A stretch of DNA of 21,261 nucleotides from positions 164 to 21,424 of the forward strand of contig DMNE01000183.1 in the NCBI GenBank assembly GCA_003453735.1. Reading direction: 5' to 3'. Below are positions 15,207-21,261 of this stretch, piece after piece (within the stretch, counting starts at the first letter, position 1; each line of letters opens with the position of its first letter). Source of the DNA: Nitrospiraceae bacterium (GTDB taxonomy: Bacteria > Nitrospirota > Thermodesulfovibrionia > Thermodesulfovibrionales > UBA9159). The notes beneath the pieces are model-generated. The model was not told the origin of the DNA. It did not search any database and saw only the letters and a program-made list of their open reading frames with translations. Both the position numbers and the translations under genes were made by a program.

Positions 15207-15866
15207 TTAGATTCCCTGTTCAGTACGTCTCCGTCCAGACTCAAAGAAACGTGCCGAGGCCATACCGAAGAGAAACCCGCCGATGTGCGCCATGTAAGCC
15301 ACCCCTCCTCCAGCCTCTCTCTGCCCCAGAGACCCGACCTCACTTAACAACTGCAGAACAAACCAGAATCCCACTAATATAATTGCAGGGATAAAACGAA
15401 TAAAGACAAACCAGCCGAGGAAAATCACTGTGCGAATTCTGTCGCGGGGGAAGGTAATGAGAAAGGCTCCTATAACCGCTGCAATAGCTCCGCTCGCTCC
15501 AAGATTGGGGACTGTAGAGGCCGGATCTATCACGACCTGTGCCAGCGATGCTACCAGTCCGCCCGAGAAATAGAAGATCAGAAAGCGGGCCTTACCCATC
15601 ACATCCTCTATCTCAGGCCCGAACGCCCAGAAATATATCATGTTACCGATTATATGCAGCCAGCCGCCGTGTATGAACAAGGCGGTCAGTATGGTGACCA
15701 GGTGTTTCCCCGATGCGATCTCCGACGGAATGAAGGACCACCGGAGGATAAATGCCTCTCCATTGAATAATTCGAGCAGGAACACAAGGGCATTTGCGCC
15801 AATAAGCAGTGCAGTGATTATAGGGAAACGTAAAGGTCTACGGTCAATATCGCTTAAAGGAATCAT
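15207..15866 (-). CDS. Rhomboid-family intramembrane serine protease
   Basis: A 219-residue integral membrane protease that cleaves substrates within the bilayer. About six hydrophobic helices are visible. The catalytic serine is in GASGAI (Ser125), the histidine in AHIGGFLFG (His194), and HGGWLHIIGNM supplies the conserved His/Asn of the oxyanion region (His71, Asn75). The basic start DIDRRPLRFP just before helix one is common in this subfamily. ATG 15866 has TAGGA a few bases upstream. The gene is followed closely by a GNAT acetyltransferase, so both are probably on one leftward transcript. Substrates are unknown. Confidence 0.93.
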   Translation of the reverse strand: MIPLSDIDRRPLRFPIITALLIGANALVFLLELFNGEAFILRWSFIPSEIASGKHLVTILTALFIHGGWLHIIGNMIYFWAFGPEIEDVMGKARFLIFYFSGGLVASLAQVVIDPASTVPNLGASGAIAAVIGAFLITFPRDRIRTVIFLGWFVFIRFIPAIILVGFWFVLQLLSEVGSLGQREAGGGVAYMAHIGGFLFGMASARFFESGRRRTEQGI

Positions 15867-16289
15867 TATATCCTACATTCTGCCAGTTCTGGAGTAGTAT
15901 TTTAGAAGTTTGTGATGGCCCAAACTTATCAACTATTTCTAGTGTATAGCGAGACGGGCATCCTCTACTAGAGTCAGCACCTGTTGTTAAATAGTGATTC
16001 ATTGAGCCGGAAATATGTGCGGATGTTCACCTTGCACAACTTCCTCATCTCACAATATCAAAGGTTGTGGATATTTGCAAGGCTTTCCTTTAATGCTTCG
16101 CCCCTCTGGGCGTGCTTCTTTATTGTTATTCGGGTTTTCACGGCGCAATTATTTGCGTTTTTTGTGACGTCACCTCTTACAAACGACATTCTGCGCCTCC
16201 ACCATTGACATAAATAGAAGATTTGGTAACTTTTAAGAAAGGAAGGTGAGAGTAGTTGACTGGCAGGAAAAGAATGTGCGGAGGATGCA
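15867..16289. other. Divergent intergenic region with promoter-like site
   Basis: About 420 bases between the leftward rhomboid gene and the rightward trehalose cluster. A short hairpin CGCCC/GGGCG (16099-16112) is followed by TGCTTCTTTATT. A 75-codon plus-strand frame (15984-16208) lacks a ribosome-binding site and is probably chance. The right-hand end carries the likely promoter of the trehalose cluster. Confidence 0.45.
16205..16232 (+). promoter_or_regulatory. Possible promoter of the trehalose cluster
   Basis: A perfect TTGACA (16205-16210) is followed after 16 bases by TAACTT (16227-16232), a poor -10. The gene starts at GTG 16290. The weak -10 may mean an activator is needed; a sigma54 signature is absent. 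Confidence 0.4.
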
Positions 16290-16964
16290 GTGAGTAAGGA
16301 AAATATGGGTGAACCTTTCGAATTCATGCAGAGTATAAGCGTTCTTAAATCCACAGGGAAGAAGGCAAAGAATCTCCGTGAGCTTTGGAATGCAATAGAG
16401 GAGGCAAGCAATGAATCTATTTCTTACCATACCTATCAATATTTCTTAAAAGCGCGCATGTTCGAATATACCAATGACTTTGCAGAGTGGACGAGTGAAA
16501 GTCTTGGAGAGCGAGTGCTGGCGGAGCATCTCTCAAGTATAGACCCGTACGAGTTTACGGATATTCATGATCTGCGGAATAAACTGCTGGAGGTGATCGA
16601 TGACTATCTTGAGGCGTTCCCCGAGTCGAAGGAGGTAATACCCGGTAATGAGTTTTATTTCAATGAGACAATAACGATGGTATTTCCTGTGGGCATAAGG
16701 GCTCACAATCTTGCGGAATTCCTTATTGCCATTCGATACATAGAGGCCGGCTCGATTTACTATCATTTCTACGATGCGAGATCTCGTCCTGATGGGAGAG
16801 ATGATTTTTCGAGGTGGTTTGAAGACGGTCTTGTAAAGAAGGATCTTGCAGAGCAAATAAGGGCCATAGATCCGTTTATGCATACCTTGGAGGCGATAAG
16901 ACAGCACATTGTGGAAGCCGTAGACGAAGTGGTAAGAAAAGATATGGAGGGCATACCGCAGTGA
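16290..16964 (+). CDS. DUF5752 family protein, two tandem domain copies
   Basis: A 224-residue soluble, acidic protein of unknown function. It contains the same domain twice, at about 10-105 and 122-212. Matching positions include KKAKNLRELWNAI with IRAHNLAEFLIAI, ESISYHTYQY with GSIYYHFYDA, NDFAEW with DDFSRW, and LAEHLSSIDP with LAEQIRAIDP. Conserved His, Trp and Asp residues in both copies suggest a binding or catalytic surface, but no known motif. I recognise it as the DUF5752 type that travels with TreT trehalose synthases, so a role in trehalose or glucan metabolism or its regulation is likely by association. GTG 16290 has GGAGG five bases upstream. It ends in a GTGA overlap with the next gene, indicating coupled translation. 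Confidence 0.82.
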   Translation: MSKENMGEPFEFMQSISVLKSTGKKAKNLRELWNAIEEASNESISYHTYQYFLKARMFEYTNDFAEWTSESLGERVLAEHLSSIDPYEFTDIHDLRNKLLEVIDDYLEAFPESKEVIPGNEFYFNETITMVFPVGIRAHNLAEFLIAIRYIEAGSIYYHFYDARSRPDGRDDFSRWFEDGLVKKDLAEQIRAIDPFMHTLEAIRQHIVEAVDEVVRKDMEGIPQ

Positions 16965-18148
16965 ACACTCAGTATTCAGGCATAGCGCCCAAAGGCGACC
17001 TGTTGCTCCTTCAGAAACTCGGCGAGAAACTGAAAAACAGATCTTTCCTGCACGTGAATTCCACCCGCGCAGGTGGCGGCGTGGCAGAGATACTGCACAG
17101 GATGATACCGATACTCAAGGAACTGGGGATCAACGCACGATGGGAGGTCATCGGAGGAGACGAGCGGTTTTTTGATATCACAAAGAAATTTCACAATGCC
17201 CTTCAGGGGAAGTTCGAGACAATTTCCGAGGAGATGTGGCAGTACCATTTTGAAGTGAACAAGGTAAATGCAGGAAGCCTCAATCTCGAAGCGGATGCGG
17301 TTTTGATACACGATCCGCAGCCAGTGCCGCTCATTGAGTTCCGAAAGGGAGGGGCATGGATCTGGAGATGCCACATAGACGTGGCAAGCCCGATAAAAGA
17401 GGTCTGGGATAACCTCAGCCGGTATTGTGGTAAGTACAACGCAACTATCTTTTCGGTAGCAAAGTTTGCGCAGGCGATGCCGGTCGATGAATTCATCATC
17501 GCGCCATCCATTGACCCCTTAAGTGACAAGAATAGAGAGTTATCGGAAGAGGAGTTACGGGAGACGGTTGGAAGACTGCAGATACCCCTGGACAGACCGA
17601 TAATTCTCCAAGTATCGAGGTTTGACAGGTTTAAAGATCCGATCGGGGTCATAAAGGCATACCGATTAGCGAAGAAGTATAACGATTGCATTCTCATCCT
17701 GGCCGGAAGCGCCGCGACCGATGACCCTGAAGGAGAAATGGTGCTGAATGAAGTGAAGGAGCATGCAGCGGGTGATCCTGATATTTATCTGCTTTTATTG
17801 CCGCCCTTCAGCGATAAAGATATTAATGCGTTACAGCGTATAGCAACAGTGGTTCTGCAAAAATCACTGAAAGAAGGCTTTGGCCTCACTGTCACAGAAA
17901 CAATGTGGAAGGGTAAACCGGTCATTGGCGGCGCTACCGGGGGTATTCCGCTTCAGATAACGCACGGGGTCACCGGCTTCCTGGTCTCATCAGTTGAGGG
18001 GGCCGCTTTCAGGATACGCCAGCTTCTGAACAACCCTGAGATGATAAAAAGGATGGGTGAAAGCGCAAGGGAATTTGTGAAGACGAACTTCCTTATGACA
18101 CGACAGATAAGAGATTACCTCTCTGTTTGGCGTTGCAGTGCTCTCTGA
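16961..18148 (+). CDS. treT: Trehalose synthase, TreT-type GT4 glycosyltransferase
   Basis: A 395-residue cytoplasmic enzyme that joins an NDP-glucose to glucose, giving trehalose (reversible in characterised TreT). It is a complete GT-B fold. The N-terminal domain has HVNSTRAGGGVAEILHRMIP with the glycine loop typical of TreT, IHDPQPVPLI, and WRCHIDVASPIKEVWDNL. The C-terminal domain has VSRFDRFKDPIGVI, the donor-site KEGFGLTVTETMWKGKPVIG, GGIPLQI, and the closing LMTRQIRDYL. Length and order match the TreT family. It begins with GTG inside the DUF5752 stop and overlaps the next small gene by 11 bases, so the cluster is tightly coupled. Confidence 0.88.
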   Translation: MNTQYSGIAPKGDLLLLQKLGEKLKNRSFLHVNSTRAGGGVAEILHRMIPILKELGINARWEVIGGDERFFDITKKFHNALQGKFETISEEMWQYHFEVNKVNAGSLNLEADAVLIHDPQPVPLIEFRKGGAWIWRCHIDVASPIKEVWDNLSRYCGKYNATIFSVAKFAQAMPVDEFIIAPSIDPLSDKNRELSEEELRETVGRLQIPLDRPIILQVSRFDRFKDPIGVIKAYRLAKKYNDCILILAGSAATDDPEGEMVLNEVKEHAAGDPDIYLLLLPPFSDKDINALQRIATVVLQKSLKEGFGLTVTETMWKGKPVIGGATGGIPLQITHGVTGFLVSSVEGAAFRIRQLLNNPEMIKRMGESAREFVKTNFLMTRQIRDYLSVWRCSAL

Positions 18149-18365
18149 GTTTTATACATTCATAGAACTGGTCCAATCTCTGCCAATTGCGGTAAATTTC
18201 TGGCAAGTCCAGAATACTTACCACAAAATAGCCAAGACCATCTATAGAGAATTCATTTCAAGAGCAAAAGCGGGTGATGATGCCGCGGCAAAATGGGTTG
18301 AAGCATACCGGGCAATAGGCGAGAAGCTCTTTTTTAACGTGATAGCAGTGCTGCCAGATAACTGA
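18138..18365 (+). CDS. Small protein resembling the C-terminal end of a DUF3536/GH57-type protein
   Basis: A 75-residue protein from GTG 18138, overlapping the end of treT by 11 bases and ending 13 bases before treY. It reads ELVQSLPIAVNFWQVQN, then YREFISRAKAGDDAAAKWV and ending with FRAIGEKL-like EAYRAIGEKLFFNV. In my memory the LP-x-x-V-N-x-W-x-x-Q-N and A-G-D-x-x-A-x-x-W-V patterns occur at the C-terminus of large GH57-related proteins with a DUF3536 domain, which act on alpha-glucans. No catalytic part is nearby. It could be a surviving fragment of such a gene or a genuine small protein. No clear ribosome-binding site precedes it; coupling to treT would be needed. Confidence 0.6.
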   Translation: MLSEFYTFIELVQSLPIAVNFWQVQNTYHKIAKTIYREFISRAKAGDDAAAKWVEAYRAIGEKLFFNVIAVLPDN

Positions 18366-18378
18366 TATTGTGGGAACT

Positions 18379-19572
18379 ATGAAAGGGCCATTCATCCCTG
18401 TTCCAATAATACCTGTTTCGACATACAGACTTCAGTTTAACCAGAGTTTCGGTTTCGCGGATGCAAAAAAGATCATCCCTTTTCTTTACGAACTTGGCAT
18501 CTCCGACATCTATGCATCCCCTTATTTTCGGGCGCGCAGGGGAAGCCTCCACGGCTATGATATCGTTGACCCCAATTCGCTTAATCCAGAGGTGGGCTCA
18601 GAACAAGAGTATGATGAATTTGTGAACGAACTGAAGCGATACGGGATGGGGCAGCTCCTCGATATCGTTCCAAATCATATGTGCAATGACGGTGACAACC
18701 CCTGGTGGCTCGATGTCCTCGAAAATGGCCAAAGCTCCCCCTATGCAAAGTTCTTTGACATTGACTGGAGCCCTTCAGTGGAAAAGCTCACCGATAAAAT
18801 ACTCATCCCCATTTTGGGAGACCAATACGGAAAGATACTCGAGAACCAAGAGCTGAAATTGGTCTTTGAGGAGGGTTCTTTCTTCATATATTATTATGGT
18901 GACAAGTTTCCGATTTTACCTAATACCTATATATTCTTATTACAACACCGCATCGATGATCTCGAAAAAATTGTCTCCGGTGAGGACCCTCATTTTATAG
19001 AGCTCTTAAGTATAATAACCGCGCTAAAACATCTACCGCCTTACACCGAAAAAGATCCGGGAAAGCGTGCCGAACGTTATCGTGAGAAGGAGATTATCAA
19101 GAAGCGTCTTCTCGCGCTCTGCAACGAGAGTCCGGTGATAAAAACCTTCGTCGACGAAAACGTCGTGATCTTGAATGGTGCCAAGGGTGACCCGAAGAGC
19201 TTTAACCTTTTGGACGAACTACTGAGCGAACAGGTATGGAGGCTATCCTATTGGCGTGTCGCAACAGACGAGATCAACTGCCGGAGATTTTTTGAAATCA
19301 ATACCATGACGGCTCTCTGTATGGAAGACCCGCAGGTGTTCGAAGAAACCCATAAGTTGACAGTGCAGCTCATTTCAGACGGGAAGGTGACTGGTTTGAG
19401 GGTTGACCACCCTGATGGCTTATTCAACCCGGCCGAGTATTTCACGAGGCTCCAAGAGAGTTGTTTTCTCCGCAGCAGCCTTGTCGCCAGTAACAAGGCA
19501 GAGGAAGACAGTTCTTCCGCCATGAGCCGCTTGATTCTGGCTCACTGCCGACCGGGCAGCCTGATGAAATAG
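18379..19572 (+). pseudogene. treY: treY, N-terminal segment (malto-oligosyltrehalose synthase, broken by frameshift)
   Basis: TreY (GH13) rearranges the reducing end of maltodextrins to a trehalosyl unit. This segment of about 397 residues carries VSTYRLQFNQSFGFADA (family N-terminus), the first conserved region LDIVPNHM, and the second, GLRVDHPDGL, with the nucleophile Asp. The frame stays family-like to EYFTRLQESCFL, then drifts into residues rich in Ser/Ala/Leu and stops at TAG 19570-19572. The true continuation is in the frame one base back. ATG 18379 fits the family start; GTG 18370 is possible. On its own this product lacks the catalytic acid/base Glu and would be inactive. Confidence 0.85.
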
Positions 19573-20315
19573 GGGAGTCTGAGCCTCAATTCAAGCCTTT
19601 TTACATCATCGGTGAGAAAATTCTCACAAGAGGAGAAAAGATGCCTGAGGATTGGCCGATTTTTGGCACAACGGGCTATGTTTTTTTGAATTTCCTAAAC
19701 GGTATCTTTGTTGAGGCGAGAAACGCAAAGGCATTCGATAAGCTTTACACTCAATTCACGAAGGCAACCATTTCTTTTCAGGATCTTCTCTATGAAAAGA
19801 AGAAGTTAGTGATGCAGGCGACCATGTCCGGCGAGATAAGCACCCTCGGACATTATTTGAGCACTCTCTCGGAAAAGAACAGGCGTACACGGGACTTCAC
19901 CTTGAATAGCCTGACAAAGGCAATCGTCGAAGTGATCGCCTTTTTCCCGGTCTACCGAACTTATATAAATACGTGGAGCGTGACAGATAGGGACAGGCAA
20001 TACATAGAACCTGCCATAGCAAAGGCCAGGCGCAAGAATCCAGCAATCAATTCCTCTGTCTTTGATTTTCTGAAAGACGTCCTGTTGCTGCGGTTTCCCG
20101 AGGGCTTTGGCGAAGAGGACAAAGCAGAATGGCTTGATTTTGTGATGAAATTTCAGCAGGTTACAAGCCCGGTAATGGCGAAAGGGCTTGAGGATACAAC
20201 ATTTTATGTTTATAATCGCCTTGTCTCCCTGAACGAGGTTGGCGGCAGTCCTGATCGGTTCGGCACGCCCTTGGATGCCTTTCACGGACAGAACATCGAG
20301 AGAAGCAAGCACTGA
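19494..20315 (+). pseudogene. treY: treY, middle segment, ending at an in-frame TGA
   Basis: This frame is open from after a TAA at 19491-19493 and joins family sequence at about QFKPFYIIGEKIL (from 19587), which contains the third conserved region with the acid/base Glu. It continues with MPEDWPIFGTTGYVFLN and FGTPLDAFHGQNIERSKH. The ATG at 19641 is simply an internal Met, and starting there would lose the catalytic Glu. It ends at TGA 20313-20315. The next codons, in the same frame, are the rest of TreY, so this stop stands exactly where the family has Trp in a W-P-H-A motif. Confidence 0.85.
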
Positions 20316-21261
20316 CCTCATGCGCTTAACGCGACATCTACCCATGACACCAAGCGGAGTGAAGATGTAAGAGCGCGAATCAATGTCCTCTCCGAAATTC
20401 CTGAGAAATGGAGGAAGTGTCTGATGACGTGGAGTCGCCTCAACAAGAAGAAGAGGGTCGTTGTCGAAGGCCAGCAGGTGCCCGACCATAATGAAGAGTA
20501 TCTTCTGTATCAGACCCTCATTGGCGCTTGGCCCAATGAGCTTATGGATGAGACTGAATATGAGGTTTTCAAGAAACGAGTCAAAGACTATATGATAAAG
20601 GCAATGCGTGAGGCGAAAGTCAACACCAGTTGGATCAGTCCGGACATTGCCTATGAGGAAGCGGTGATATCTTTTGTAGATGCGATTATGCTCGGCACGC
20701 CAAGTAACACGTTTCTGAAAGACCTTAAGCTGTTTCAGAAGATGATTTCTCATTACGGAATGCTCAATTCCCTCTCCCAGATACTGCTTAAGATAACGTC
20801 CCCCGGTGTTCCGGATTTTTATCAGGGAACTGAACTATGGGACTTCAGTCTCGTTGACCCTGACAATCGCAGGCTGGTAGATTACGGGATAAGAACGAGA
20901 CTGCTTGCTGAGCTCAAAGAAAGTGAGGCAGAGATTGGGCTATTGGAACTTTTCAGGAAATTGGCCACTAAGAAAGATGAAGGACAAATAAAGCTCTATC
21001 TCATACACAAGGCCCTTGCCTACCGGAGAAACCACAGGGAATTATTCGACAATAGTGAGTATGTTGCCCTTGAAGCGAGTGGCGAGAAGGCTTACCATAT
21101 TTGTGCATTTTCCCGAAGATCTGAGAATTCAGCGTTACTGGTGGCCGCTCCAAGGTTCTTTACGAAACTTGTAAAGGAACCTGAAGAATTGCCGCTTGGC
21201 AAAACGGTATGGACCGACACCGTTGTCACAATCCCCTTTGAGAACCCCGGCACGTTTTACC
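20316..21261 (+). pseudogene. treY: treY, C-terminal segment, running off the window
   Basis: Directly after the TGA and in the same frame, the sequence reads PHALNATSTHDTKRSEDVRA, the fourth conserved GH13/TreY region with the His-Asp pair. It continues with YLLYQTLIGAWP, SPGVPDFYQGTELWDFSLVD and the beta-rich C-terminal domain. The frame stays open to the last base, so the gene end is outside the window. ATG 20424, with GGAGG nine bases upstream, could restart translation, but that product would lack the catalytic barrel. Codon use shows no decay beyond the two lesions. Confidence 0.82.

Noticed and set aside
15984..16208. 75-codon hydrophobic plus-strand frame upstream of DUF5752
   Set aside because: No ribosome-binding site and it overlaps the probable promoter; hydrophobicity follows from T-rich sequence.
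16261..16279. Sigma54-like TGGCA...TGC before DUF5752
   Set aside because: Spacing between GG and GC is 16 instead of 12 bases.
19494..19572. Programmed ribosomal frameshift in treY
   Set aside because: No slippery heptamer or clear downstream structure, and a second independent lesion exists in the same gene.
20313..20315. Stop-codon reassignment or selenocysteine at the treY TGA
   Set aside because: TGA is used as a normal stop by the glycosyltransferase, DUF5752 and other genes here, tryptophans are otherwise TGG, and the family position is Trp, not Cys.
19806..20753. 315-codon frame antisense to treY
   Set aside because: It mirrors conserved TreY coding sequence on the other strand and shows no protein-family features of its own.

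Overview
The window is 21,261 bases of bacterial chromosome, densely coded on both strands with short operons. GC content and codon use look moderate. Family content (DUF5752 beside a TreT-type trehalose synthase, a GT4/radical SAM/glycosidase-like cluster, a diheme peroxidase, a rubredoxin-like protein) would fit Nitrospirota or a deltaproteobacterial-type anaerobe. That placement is inference; there is no rRNA or tRNA here to test it. I see no CRISPR array, insertion sequence or phage gene.

Layout. (1) 1-4195, plus strand: the 3' end of a GT4 glycosyltransferase, a radical SAM enzyme coupled by a TGATG overlap, and an exported glycosidase-like protein whose only well-placed start is an ATA overlapping the previous stop. 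(2) 4336-6011, plus strand: an Hsp20 gene with its own promoter and structured leader and a strong terminator, then a small rubredoxin-like protein and a DUF4124 membrane protein, each with its own promoter. (3) 6012-6901: a gene-free stretch, then a decayed gene for a secreted repeat (beta-propeller-like) protein, whose last repeat overlaps the 3' end of (4) a large membrane TPR protein of the TMTC/PMT-like type on the minus strand (6868-8715). (5) 9158-10417: a membrane-anchored metallophosphoesterase. (6) 11065-14449: modABC molybdate transporter, then a diheme cytochrome c peroxidase. (7) 14689-15866, minus strand: a rhomboid protease and a GNAT acetyltransferase as a two-gene operon. (8) 16290 to the window end, plus strand: DUF5752, TreT trehalose synthase, a 75-residue orphan resembling the end of a DUF3536/GH57-type protein, and TreY (malto-oligosyltrehalose synthase).

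Region 8 is the most coherent system. TreT makes trehalose from a sugar nucleotide and glucose; TreY makes the maltooligosyl-trehalose precursor from glucan. The first three genes overlap one another (4 and 11 nt) and TreY follows by 13 nt, so they look co-transcribed. As given, TreY is broken twice: a frameshift between about 19494 and 19572, and an in-frame TGA (20313-20315) where the family has Trp. Its four catalytic regions all survive, spread over three segments, so the damage is either recent or partly sequencing error. TreT is intact, so trehalose synthesis could continue by the single-enzyme route.
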